Below, in pieces: positions 54,501 through 64,000 of a DNA stretch of 64,000 nucleotides (the stretch's first letter is position 1; every line of letters begins with the position of its first letter). The DNA is from Symbiodinium natans. Taxonomy: Eukaryota; Sar; Dinophyceae; Suessiales; Symbiodiniaceae. The translations under genes were made by a program, and so were the position numbers. The stretch spans positions 1,019,646-1,083,645 of the forward strand of contig CAJNDS010000158.1 of the NCBI GenBank assembly GCA_905221605.1, given 5' to 3'. The notes under the pieces were generated by a model. The model was given only the letters and a program-made list of their open reading frames with translations, searched no databases and was not told the origin of the DNA.

Positions 54501-56860
54501 CTGGGAGTGTTACCCCCTCTACATACGCCAAGCGGGGAGAAGCTACGAAGTGAACTTGAGTCTCGGACAGCAGTGACATATTGCAACCTTGAAAACCCAG
54601 AGGGCGTGGGAATCGCTTTTTCCATTCATGAGTCTTGCTAAGCTGCTGGGGATGTGACAAATTCATCGGCCCTTCTCTCCTGGACTCTCCTGGACTACAT
54701 CATGACAAAACAAGATCAAACACAGCGTATGACTTGAGTTGGGCGGATGAAGAGTTTGCGCAGGGTTCCAAGAACGGTCGAGCCTTGTGACCGCAACCCT
54801 AAACCCGAAAATGACGTTCCGATGCCCAGGACAAGCCTTGGGCTGCTCTCGAAGTCTCCTTCGCAAATCGGTGCGCTGTTCTCGGTTGGGCTTTGTTTCC
54901 TGACGTCAGCGTGGGGGGGATCTCGGGCTCGCAGCACAAGATTGCAAGAGGCCTTAATAAAAAAGCATCTGAGAGCACTCCCAGATTCAGCTATGGCACT
55001 CGTGTGCCAGGTCCTTGTCGGACACTTTGGTGTTGGCATCACTAGCCCCCGTCCTGTCGTCGGTGAAGGTGAGGTGGCCGGAGCCCCAGAAATGCCACCA
55101 ACTGTCCCACGGGTGGCTGAGATGCATCCCACTACATCCCGAACCCACTGCAACAGGAACTAGACAAGGAACCAATATTGCGTTGGAGAGTTCAAGGACA
55201 GCACTCCTGCAAACATGGTCGAGTTGCCTGCCCAGGCGTGCACTACCGGCTGCCCAGGCCAGGCAGTCGTACCTGCAAATGCTAGCAACAGGCCCTCCTC
55301 CTCGCCAAGATCCCATTCCTTGCAGGCACCCTGCCTGCTCCTCATCAGAGAGGACGGGTGATTTCTTGGAGCTTTGAGAGCATCCCATGCAAGTTGCTTT
55401 CGAGCTGAAATGATGTGTCGGTGTGGCAGCTGGGCCCCACGTTGTCATCAGAGCTGTGGTCTCATCAGGCATACCATGTGCAAATATGTGCAGGAAGACC
55501 TTGCTGCAGCAAGCGTGGCACTGGTTCGTGCTGGGCACGGCATCGGTCCAGCTGACAGGGCCTTGGTGACTCTCGAAGTTGTTGGAGCAGTTTGGCACGA
55601 ACGAGGAGTTCGAATGCACATGGCTCCCTACCTGCTTGCTGCTTGCTGCTTGCAGGCCCGCGTGTGCCCTCCCAGGCCTCAGGAGGATGCAGTGCTGTGC
55701 TGAGTTTACCTAAATTACCTAAATGTCAGGTGGACTCCGCTTAGGCTTCATTTGGGGACAGTCCAAGGCAGCGTCAAGCAAGAATGCCGAGCACGTGGGA
55801 GCTTGGTCTTTGACTCGCCGAGAGGAGCAGCTTCTTTCTTCAGAAGAAAGTGTTGGTCGAGATTGGTGAACGAACGGCAGGAGCCCGTGGGCAAGACCGT
55901 CGAGGAGCCTGATGCGAAAGGCAGGATGTGTGCTTCTCGTAGATGCATGATGGTTCGCACCAGAACTTCAGCCGCATGGAGGTCCTCTGCGCTTACAGGC
56001 TCACCGTCGTTCTTCGCTTCTTGCTGTGCTTTGAAAGCACTTGTTTTCTGCAACCCAGCACAGCATCGGTCCATGTCGCTCCCCTTGCTTGCGGTACCCT
56101 CCCTAAACCCCAAACCCTACACCCCAAACCTGAAACCCTGTGGATTTTACTAGCTTCCCATACTGAATGTGGAGCCGGGTTACCGGAAACCTTTGGGGGT
56201 TGAGAGTACAGTTCGGCTTTTGCTGGCGAGCTTGTGCCGCCCAGCCCTGCCTTGAGGGTTCAGGGGTTATATAGGGTTTAAGGCTTTAAGGGTGTGTAGT
56301 TTCCAGGAAGAGGAAAAGGACGGGGGGGGGGACTGATTCGCGAAGTTTTCTGCTGTCGTGTCGACCGCAGGAACTTACACTTTGAGAATAGGGCAGCTCA
56401 TATTATGGGTTTAGGATGTATTTCCGTGCCTAAGTTCAGTTATAAATGTACACAAGAACAGAGCTGTTTCATGTACCCTAACCTCAAAGAGTCAAAGAGT
56501 ACACCAGAGTAGAGACACGAAAGACCCCAGAGGCACCATACTTCAGAGCCCCTTTGGGAAGTCTCGAGTTTCGCGGGCTTCGGCAGAAAGAGTGGAAGAC
56601 GGTAGTAGGGTTTAGGGTTTAGGGCATGAACCCTGCAGCCTGCACAGTGCCACTCTCGAATCCTCGGCCCTGAAACCCCCAAACTGTAAACCCCAAAACC
56701 CTGAGCCCTTAAACACCCAGACCTGGGACCCAGAGTATGCTGGCTTGGCGCTCTAGTGAGCTTACAAAGCAGCACTGCTGCATCTCACTGACTCTGCCAG
56801 CAAGAACCTTTGTTAAGTTCTTGCCAGTAGCATCATAAGAAGCTTCGAGTACCCCCGCTG
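51550..56860. other. long stretch without a recognised gene
   Basis: ORFs such as 52021-52536 (+) and 53169-53750 (-) have no family features. A seven-unit telomere-like tract lies at 53894-53945, and CCCTAAA/CCCCAAA variants at 54796-54808 and 56100-56140. Protein-like fragments (YVQEDLAAASVALVRAGHGI near 55480) could be exons but lack supporting context. Confidence 0.4.
53894..53945. repeat. interstitial telomere-like tract, seven units
   Basis: Seven near-perfect TTTAGGG units, the longest standard 7-bp array in the window. Confidence 0.93.
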
Positions 56861-56881
56861 CGTTTGCAGCCTTTGCAGCAG

Positions 56882-57169
56882 TCCTCAACCCCTCCTCGGG
56901 AGTTTTGGGCGTCTAAGCCTGGCCATAGCTGTGAGGGAGTTGATATCCAAGATCGCGCAAGATCAGCTTCGGAGCATGAACCGCTTGCGCAAGCATTGAG
57001 CTTGCAGGCGCCATCTGGAGTTTACGTGGAGGTGAGGATCCCTCAGGATGGAGCTACAGAGCAGGCTCGGGCAAAGCCAGAGAAAGATCAGTGCAAGTAT
57101 GGTCAGCACGGGAGGCCTCCTGTGCGGGAATCCACTCTGTCGTGGAAGTTAGTGGAGGCCGTCAAATGA
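56882..57169 (+). CDS. last-exon candidate, charged protein
   Basis: The + frame reads REFWASKPGHSCEGVDIQDR then ARSASEHEPLAQALSLQAPS, GVYVEVRIPQDGATEQARAK, and KDQCKYGQHGRPPVRESTLS before TGA. Balanced charged and polar composition and the strand-like GVYVEVRIP make it more protein-like than its neighbours. Family unknown, and the 5-prime boundary is uncertain. Confidence 0.4.
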   Translation, partial: SSTPPREFWASKPGHSCEGVDIQDRARSASEHEPLAQALSLQAPSGVYVEVRIPQDGATEQARAKPEKDQCKYGQHGRPPVRESTLSWKLVEAVK

Positions 57170-58346
57170 GCGCAGGGCGCCTGGACAAACTCACCTACTG
57201 GGTAGCAAAGGAACTTAACACATAGGAATCACCCAGAGGGCATGTAGTCTGATGTTTTATTTTTTAAGTCTTGAGGTGCGCCATCACGTGGTTGACTTCC
57301 GACCACCCACGGGGCGGGTTCTTTGCACACAGGCACGGAACTGTTTTTGCCATGTGAAGCTTCGGCTGCAAATTTTGACTCACTCAGGTCAAGTTTGACA
57401 AGGAGGACCCCGGCATCTTGTGGCCATGCAGAAAATGTACGTCATCAGCGTGTTGCGGACAGGTCATGGCTGCGGAGCTGAGCTATCCTCGTGGCCGTTT
57501 CCGCGATGAGTCCGCCTTTTGCTTCTCCTTTTGGGTGAAGCTGCACTGTGCAGTAAATGACGGTGGGCCTGAAGGTACATTGAAGCCTGGGCTCGAGTTC
57601 AAACGGGTCCTGTGGCAGCGTCGGGTGCTTTGCAGTGTGGGGTATGGATTCAAGAAATCATGGGCTCGGCTACCGAGGTTGGAGCTGATTTCCGAAGAAC
57701 CTTCCGCAGGACCATCGCGGACAGGTCCCTGCAGCATCTTTCCCAATCAGCAGCTTTCAGTTCGACTCAGTTTATTCCTGCTCGCAGGTTACTGGATCTT
57801 CTGCGGCAACCGCTTCGGGCGTGTCATCGGTTTGCCTGTGGGGCAGGACAGTGAGATGCCGGTAGTCACAATCAGAGGAATCAGCTGTGCATGGATGGTT
57901 GCTTCCCAGGGAATTGCCTCGGCTCGAGCCTCAGAGAGTTTGATGATCTGAGATGAGATCACAAAGTGCCCCAATCAGGGTACATGCTGCGCATCCTTGG
58001 ATCAACTCCAAGTTTGCCTGGGCGGAGCTGGCAGCTCAGAAGCCATGGGCCCTGGGGGCGCCCCATGGCGGCTTTTCCGTCGCTCCCCCCCTCCCCCACC
58101 CCCAAAAATATAAAAAGGCAGAATGTCGAGAGGATTCTAGAAGAGTTCAGCTTAGTGCAGCTTAGTGCAACTCGAGGCCTCTGCAAGGGAAGAGCTCCAC
58201 ACTCGCTATGAGGCCAGGAAAGGGTGGACGGAGTGAGGGAGTCACCGGAGTGCAATGTGCACATACATGAAGCAGGGTTTATACTACTGTTACTGGTGAG
58301 TGTATATAAGCTTCCTTTTCAAGTTTGGTGAGTGTGTATATTGGGT

Positions 58347-58388
58347 AAACCCTAAACCCTGAACCCTAAACCCTAAACCCTAAACCCT
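58347..58388. repeat. interstitial telomere-like tract (CCCTAAA)
   Basis: Six units, one reading CCCTGAA. Confidence 0.92.
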
Positions 58389-58480
58389 TACTTTACGTGC
58401 ACCCAGGCAGTGTGGGGCGACATCGAGCGGCCGGGGCGGCTTCGAATCCGTGAGGAGGCCAGGTGGCTGGAAAGGAAAGT

Positions 58481-58529
58481 TTTAGGGTTTAGGGTTTAGG
58501 GTTTAGGTTTAGGGTTTAGGGTTTAGGGT
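58481..58529. repeat. interstitial telomere-like tract (TTTAGGG)
   Basis: About seven units, one missing a G, in opposite orientation to the tract 93 bp upstream. A further two units lie at 58553-58566. The pair can form an inverted repeat. Confidence 0.92.
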
Positions 58530-58599
58530 TCAGGAGCCCTGAAGCAAAAAAGGGGTTTAGGGTTTAAGCAAGGCATCTTGGCGCATCGGCAGCTCAGAG

Positions 58600-60600
58600 A
58601 CCAAATGCTCTGGTGATGCAGCTTTGGAGGCTTGGTCCAAGAGCAAGTCCGGAGACCTGATCTATGACCAGGCTGCCCAGGGATGGTTTTCAGGACCCCT
58701 GAAGTACTTCGACTTGATAAACCTTGGCACTTTGAAGCGAAAAGACTCATCGTCAGTGCGCTGTCTATGCCTCATCTCAACTGGGCCTGAGTTTATCCAA
58801 CTTAGTTGCCCTTGTGGTCAAGAACCAGATGGAATGACACTGCTGTGGCTAGGCAACCGGCGTGGGCGGAACCCTAACCTTCGGCCAAAGCGAGGCTGCG
58901 AAAGTTTGCATCCTCATCTGCGCACTTGGACCTCACTTGCCCCTTGCGAAAGGTTCTCCACTGCTTGCCCAACGGAGTCAAGCAGCGATGGTACGCGACG
59001 CTACCCTTCCAGATTGAACCGGCTAGAAGTTTCATGCATCCTTCGTTTCAGGCGCATCCGTGACTGGGGCCTGGCACTCGGAGACTGTTCAATGTATCTT
59101 CGCGTTTGCAAAGTGATCCAGAAATGATGCGCGAAGATGAGAATTCCGTGGGCTTCGCATTGTTGTAAAGTTTTGTTGGCATGTGCTCGCTCACCAAAAA
59201 GGCCCCTGCAATTTAGTGTTGTTCATGGGGCTTTTGGTTCACTACTTCGCGACACTTTCATTGTAGCAAAGTCTTTGAGGCCAAACGTTAATGATATAAA
59301 TGCCCCGTTAATGAACTCAAAATATCGCGTGCAGAATAAAGGTAATGAGTTACCGTGTCATTTTATTTTCATATCATTTGTATTCGTGTGCACGCCGTTG
59401 GATAAAAGTATCCACCTGCTAGCAAACGACTTCAGGGGCATTGCCACCCGGCCACGGACATGGCATCCAGCAGTGGTCGCTGAACATACACTCCCCTACA
59501 CTTCCCAACCAAGGGTGGGCGGATGAAGGGGTGAAGGCAAAATTCTGACACTCCTGCTTTTTCTGGAGAAGAGCCAGGAGCTACTGCATGCCTGCAAGAC
59601 CGTTTTCCAAAGTGCTCGATCCTACTGGATCCGACTTCATGCTAATGTTTAGGAGCCTGTCAGGCAGCTAATCGTACACAAGTCACAACCAGTCCATGCA
59701 GCAAGACGAAGTCTCTTGCAAAAAGCAATGTTTACTGCTCAGCGCTTTGTTTGGCACTTGTTGCACGCTTCTCACCGCAAGGTTTCGATCCTTTCAGACC
59801 TGGCGGGCCACTCCCAGTGACAGTGCTTTGCCCCCAGACATACGATGCCACTACGTAGGACACACAGTGACCACAAGCAATTTCGGAACTTTGAGCGACC
59901 ATGAGGCCCGGAGCACAGGCCGCCAGCAGAGTACGCTAAGCACAGCACAAACTTGCCTCTTGTGGGCAGCCATGCGAGTGAGAGGCTATTCAGTCAGATG
60001 ACGAGGCAAGGATGCGGCACACTGTTTCCTTCCGACCACCGATTGTCAGCAGAAGCAATCAGCATAGCAATCCGCTTTAATGATTGCAGTTCTCTTCGTC
60101 GTCCAGTTCTTCAGCTTCGCAAGGGCCTGTGCCATTGAATCATGCAAGTCATGGTTACATGACGCATGATATCGAATGCGTCCTTTTCTGATTCATCTGG
60201 CACGTTGCTCGTCTGAGGCCAGAAGCAGCAGCATCTGCGACAATGGTTCCTGCAGCCCCCACGGCTACCCCAGGAAGCTTGCCTTTGCTTTGCAGTTCAG
60301 TTTTTCGCTTCAGAACTACAGGAAGATGGGGCGTGCTAATCCCGCACGACCACAGGGTCATGCCACCCAAGTTCAAGTTGTCTTTGCAAAGCTCTGATAC
60401 AATTCACCATGATGCCCTTTCTTGGCGTCGGAACTTTGCATATATGGAGCTTGCGCTTGCCAAGCCTCAGCGGCCTGCACCATTGCTGCACTTGCCTCAA
60501 CAAAACAGTGAATGTTGAGTGTAATGAGATGATTAGGAAGGTTGCGTGAGCATGAACACTGAGCAAGCTGCATGAGGAGCTCAGGGAGCTCCGCCTCCCA
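58600..60600. other. no supported gene; uneven composition
   Basis: An ORF at 58624-59127 starts with protein-like sequence (KSGDLIYDQAAQGWFSGPLK) but has no recognised family. The stretch 59130-59420 is noticeably AT-richer than its surroundings. Frames on both strands near 60200-60600 conflict. Confidence 0.35.
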
Positions 60601-60811
60601 AGGCACAAGCCTCGGGCCTCGGCACGAAACCCTCAACTTCCAATTTCTTGGACTGTGGGGCTCCAGGCGACACCACCGCCAGCACCTCCGGTTCAAGCGC
60701 CTGGGTTGCAGCGAGCCTGTCTAGCTTCTCTGTCACCCTGCACTTCTGCCCACATGGTACAAACATCCGACACTTCGTGTCAGTCTTGGATTTGCTGAAT
60801 CACAGGCAGCC

Positions 60812-61228
60812 GTGGCTGTGGCAGCTGCAGCCTCGCGGAGCCGTTCACGCTCGAGTTCCTCCGCCACCTCCAGGCACCCTTCACACTCGTCCCAATCTCG
60901 GCAATGCACACCTCACTTCAGGCGGAAGAAGACAAAGGAGAAGCAGAGAGACAAACATGAGAAGGAGAAGGACACTCAGCAGCAGACTGAATCAAAAGGA
61001 CTCAAATGCCCCAAGCTGCATCTCCTGGCAGGACCGCGCAAGGGATCGCCGGCGCCGCGAGGCTTCAGCAGTCCCGACAAGTTCCAAGCAGTAGTACCTG
61101 TTGTCGCAAGGGACTCCGGAGGATCTCCGGAGCACACGTTCTGCGATGTTCTGCGGGCCGTCAGGCTAGCGCGAGTGCCTCGCGGCACCGGCGACGCCGG
61201 CACGGCAGGCTACAGCCTGTGTCCGTGA
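60812..61228 (+). CDS. RS-rich, Lys/Glu-rich protein segment
   Basis: The + frame contains SRSRSRSSSSATSRHPSHSS then FRRKKTKEKQRDKHEKEKD and GPRKGSPAPRGFSSPDKF. Alternating Arg-Ser followed by a Lys/Glu-rich helix is the signature of RS-domain splicing and mRNA-processing proteins. The overlapping frames are Arg-rich shadows. It is probably one exon of a gene continuing to 63552, where an SRSRSPRQ tail appears. That link is inference. Confidence 0.5.
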   Translation: MAVAAAASRSRSRSSSSATSRHPSHSSQSRQCTPHFRRKKTKEKQRDKHEKEKDTQQQTESKGLKCPKLHLLAGPRKGSPAPRGFSSPDKFQAVVPVVARDSGGSPEHTFCDVLRAVRLARVPRGTGDAGTAGYSLCP

Positions 61229-61884
61229 GCTTTTGCATTCTGTGTTTGGTGCCGGCTGCTTTAAACATTCATGTCGAGATCGCATTCAGGCGCCGGCGGG
61301 ACTCTTCGCAGACTAAGGCCAGTCATCCCTTCCTGCGCGACAGAAGCGAGTGGCATGAGCTGGTAGTAGTAGTCCCATGTAATTGACTTCAGGCAGCGAA
61401 GGCACCAGCACCAGTCCAGAGCTGACAATGCCCCGGCCAAATGCGATGCTGCCATGTTGTTTCGTTGGTTAAGGCGTATCCATATGGAGCTTATCCTCCG
61501 CAGGCACCGTTACTTGGACCGCTAGCCTCAGTAGTGCTACCACAGAGCATATGCTGAACACCTGCAGGCGGCATACCCGCCCTTTCCAGCCGGCAAAAGG
61601 CTGAGCTCACATCCAACATTAACTCACATGTGTGGGAAGGCTCAATATAGCGCGGGTGCTAAGGAAAGGCCCCGGCACCCCATCTCCCAGCGTATCCACC
61701 AGGGCGCAGGGCCCAGGGCCTTCGTGGGGGCTTTCGTTTTGCGTCACGAGCGACACACCGTGTGTGACATGCTGCGTGACTTCAATGTCGGTTGCCAGGC
61801 CGCAAGTTTTTGGCCCGCCAGGCGCAGTCGAAGCAACACATGACAGGTTGCTGACAACTGATGGTACTGCCTCCTTGGATCCAG

Positions 61885-62095
61885 GTTTCGCGCATCCGCC
61901 ACCTGGATATCCGCCCCACCCTGTGCATCCCCCGCACCTTCACCACCACCCACACCCCCCCCCGCTCCATCCACACCCAGTGCACCCACATGCAATGCCA
62001 ATGCATCCTCACCCAGCGCATCCTCACCCGGGACATCCACTTCCCATGCACCCCGTGCCTCGCGGTCGCAGCCTTACCTGGCGACCTGGTGTTTG
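61885..62095 (+). CDS. His/Pro-rich exon candidate
   Basis: The frame reads GFAHPPPGYPPHPVHPPHLH then HHPHPPPLHPHPVHPHAMPM and HPHPGHPLPMHPVPRG. Such His-Pro runs occur in nuclear-speckle-targeted and RNA-processing proteins. The DNA is a CCACAC/CATCCx repeat, so the antisense frame is also open (Val/Trp-rich shadow). It lies between an RS-rich and a CXXC exon on the same strand. Confidence 0.45.
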
Positions 62096-62499
62096 CGGTC
62101 TGACCTTCAAGCTGCTTGCTGCTTGCCAAGTGGGAGCATGATCTGCAGTTCATGTGCTGAGGGCATCACGCATACCCTTGGCCACCTTATCCAGGAGGGG
62201 TACCAGATTGAGGTTACCATGCTGACACAGCAAAAGAACACCTGCAGGAGCCCCATTGCCGCGGCCGGTTGCTAAGGCAGGAAGTTGCGAAGCTACCAAC
62301 CAGAGCAGCCACTGTCACAAGCCAACCTCTACATCCTTGGTGTTTACAACTACAACGATTAAGTTGCCTTTCTTCCTTGAAGCGAATCCTGGACTATGGC
62401 AGGTTCCAGCTCCTGTGCCAACCAAAGAGAGAGAGGCCGGAGAATGCATAATCTATGTGAGCCTGCGGAGTGCGTGGAGTTTCCCAGAGTCTCGGATCC

Positions 62500-62648
62500 G
62501 CCTCGGAGCTCAGGACAGCCACACTGCAGACGGCTGGTTTCCCAGAACAGACTGGGAGTTGGTGAAAAGAAGGCCTAGCTGTGATTATTGTGGGCTTGAG
62601 GCAACGGAGCCACCGTCGGGAGCTCGGTGCATTCGTTGCGACATGTGA
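62500..62648 (+). CDS. CXXC-CXXC zinc-finger-like exon
   Basis: The frame reads GWFPRTDWELVKRRPSCDYC then GLEATEPPSGARCIRCDM. The CX2C-X12-CX2C spacing can bind one zinc ion, as in short zinc ribbons or treble clefs. A possible acceptor is gagctcAG near 62510. The frame closes at TGA 62646-62648, so either it ends here or it splices just before. Confidence 0.45.
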
Positions 62649-62820
62649 CCACCATGTCCGACCATGTCCCATGTGAAAACTGCAACTGTTAGAGGCAACT
62701 CTGGCATCGGGTGCGAAGACTCTGCCACCAAAGGCAGCGCCGGCACCAAAGGCCCGGGATGTCGAGGAAATTTGAGCGGAATGGCATCTACATGGGTGTC
62801 CGACGGGTTCACATTGTTTC

Positions 62821-63552
62821 ATGTCGAGAGCGATTGCGAAGGCCGAAGGAATTGGGAGCGCCTGGGGCCAGCCTGCCGGGGCACCACACGCAGCGGCCAA
62901 TGGAAGGGGTGTTGGCGCAAGCTGGGGCGATCCTGTTCCAGCGGCCAGACCCCCTGACGACCCAAGAGTTGACTGGTTCTGTCGGCAACACAGTCTGGAT
63001 GCGGAAGTCGAGAGAAACCTTCGACAGCTGGCACCTGAAGCACAGCGGCGTGTAATGGACGAGGGCCCTATTGGTGCAAATCCATCCTTCGAAGTGTTGA
63101 CTCGTGTCCGTCGAATAGAAGCCTGGGAACATGGTCACCATGTTGCAAGCTTTTGTGCTCGCCACTCCGTCTCTCCTCAAGCACAGGAAGCGCTCGGAGC
63201 CTTGCCACCGGACGCAGCACGAAAGGTGATGTCCGCTCCGCTTGCCAGCCCAGACCCCTCCAACGAACTGCTTGGACGATGTCGCGAACTGTCCAAGGAC
63301 TCAGACGCAACAACACATGCTTCACTTTGTCAGAATCAGGGGGGGTGCAGGACAGCGCTGGCCAAGCAGAAGACCCGAGGCACTTTACCAAGAGACATTG
63401 CAAATGATGCTTGTGCTGGCGATTGCGTGAGGAAGCCAAAGTCTGGAAGCTCCAGCTCGAGGGATCCTCAGCAATCCCATGCCCTATTGCTTGGTTTGGT
63501 TGACCCATCGTTGAGGTCCTCCGCATCAAGATCCAGGAGCCCACGGCAGTAG
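62821..63552 (+). CDS. helical-repeat protein with RS-type C-terminus
   Basis: The frame is open from before 62821 (stop at 62773) to TAG 63550-63552. Two copies of a unit of about 60 residues are visible: VDWFCRQHSLDAEVERNLRQ then LAPEAQRRVMDEGPIGANPS, and VASFCARHSVSPQAQEALGA then LPPDAARKVMSAPLASPDPS. The shared pattern is VxxFCxxHxxxxxAxxxLxxLxPxAxRxVMxxxxxxxxPSxxLxxRxR. A linker GSAWGQPAG/GASWGDPVP precedes the first copy. The C-terminus ends SSASRSRSPRQ. The role is probably in RNA processing, given the RS tail. The repeat family itself is not one I can name. The 5-prime exon edge is uncertain. Confidence 0.65.
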   Translation: MSRAIAKAEGIGSAWGQPAGAPHAAANGRGVGASWGDPVPAARPPDDPRVDWFCRQHSLDAEVERNLRQLAPEAQRRVMDEGPIGANPSFEVLTRVRRIEAWEHGHHVASFCARHSVSPQAQEALGALPPDAARKVMSAPLASPDPSNELLGRCRELSKDSDATTHASLCQNQGGCRTALAKQKTRGTLPRDIANDACAGDCVRKPKSGSSSSRDPQQSHALLLGLVDPSLRSSASRSRSPRQ

Positions 63553-63603
63553 ATGGCATGCCAGGTGACCAGCTGCAAGTGCCCAAAGGAACGAACATTC
63601 CTT

Positions 63604-63972
63604 CTTGAATTCACTCTGAGAGTGAACTAATTGATGAATAAGATGATGTTTCTAATCTCACCTCTCACTTCGAAAAGATTAGTTTCTGACGAGTAATAGA
63701 GTTCTCGTATCCACTTCGTCTCGAAGCTATTAGCGGTTAGTATAAAAAGACGATCTGTTGGGGGGTTTGAAGAAATGATTGAATATTTTTGATCTTTCAA
63801 TAATTGATTCTGATCAAATTTAAGGATTTTTTATGAAGATATGACGGAAAAATACTCTATGGAGACTATGAGTCTATTTCTACAACAAAAATATTATTTA
63901 TAAAAAAAAAAAAAGTTAAAACTAAAATCGATCGATATATATATATTTATTTATTTATTTATTTATTTTAAG
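63604..63972. other. AT-rich terminal segment
   Basis: Sharply AT-rich compared with everything upstream. It includes A13 at 63902-63914, then (TA)n and a (TTTA)n run at 63947-63970, followed abruptly by GC-rich sequence (ggggctgcgcccatgggcgggc). No ORF of note. It could be a retroposon tail, an organelle-derived insertion or a foreign/assembly junction. Confidence 0.6.
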
Positions 63973-64000
63973 GGGCTGCGCCCATGGGCGGGCAGCGCAC

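Noticed and set aside
57418-57951. 177-codon + ORF
   Set aside because: Two overlapping frames compete (a second from 57612), and neither shows motifs or clear splice boundaries.
61744-62153. Minus-strand ORFs opposite the His/Pro-rich exon
   Set aside because: Low-complexity antisense products of the CCACAC-type repeat (Gly/Val- and Trp/Val-rich).
1-64000. CRISPR arrays, rRNA, tRNA and DinoSL relics
   Set aside because: No spaced direct-repeat array, no rRNA-like stretch, no convincing tRNA cloverleaf and no spliced-leader relic was recognised by eye. A tRNA or covariance-model scan would be needed to exclude small RNAs.

Overview
This window looks like nuclear DNA of a dinoflagellate, probably from the group containing Symbiodiniaceae and other Suessiales. 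That placement is inference. The support is: many short interstitial TTTAGGG/CCCTAAA tracts; genes cut into very short exons by 50-90 bp introns, several needing GC-AG (and probably GA-AG) boundaries with a G after the AG; an expanded RCC1-like repeat of the form DGSVVTWGD..GGDSS; an RluA-type pseudouridine synthase behind an organellar-type helical repeat; and all recognisable coding sequence on the + strand, as in dinoflagellate unidirectional gene arrays. No DinoSL relic, rRNA, tRNA or CRISPR was recognised. Most exon edges are inferred by eye from frame, homology and splice consensus.

Layout. 0-2.5 kb: a 40-G homopolymer and a possible secreted or membrane protein start. 2.5-3.9 kb: a three-exon metallo-beta-lactamase-fold protein with a targeting leader. 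4-10 kb: scattered exon candidates (armadillo-like, aldo-keto-reductase-like) and a foldback MITE. 10.9-19.2 kb: one long RCC1-like repeat gene in about 28 small exons, split in the middle by a 1.8 kb (TA)n-flanked element holding degenerate telomere-like sequence and a palindromic repeat. 19.5-20.6 and 24.3-26.3 kb: EF-hand exons with loops split by GC-AG introns, one intron carrying a second MITE. 21.6-23.6 kb: OPR-like plus RluA pseudouridine synthase gene.

26.9-28.4 kb: an uninterrupted isochorismatase-like hydrolase fused to a class I glutamine amidotransferase. 28.4-46.5 kb: mostly non-coding or unrecognised sequence with isolated exon candidates. 46.5-46.7 kb: a canonical EF-hand pair. 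47.2-49.2 kb: an uninterrupted MFS transporter with a long C-terminal cytosolic tail. 49.9-51.5 kb: short exons and a proline-rich ORF. 51.6-60.6 kb: mostly unrecognised, with several telomere-like tracts. 60.8-63.6 kb: a cluster of RS-rich, His/Pro-rich, CXXC zinc-finger-like and helical-repeat exons, possibly one RNA-processing protein. The last 400 bases are strikingly AT-rich.

The genes do not form an obvious pathway. The clearest contrast is between two long intronless enzyme/transporter genes and neighbours made of many tiny exons. The most unusual content is the repeat biology: a new-looking foldback MITE family, a (TA)n-flanked element, and telomere-like tracts embedded in introns, one of which supplies a splice acceptor.
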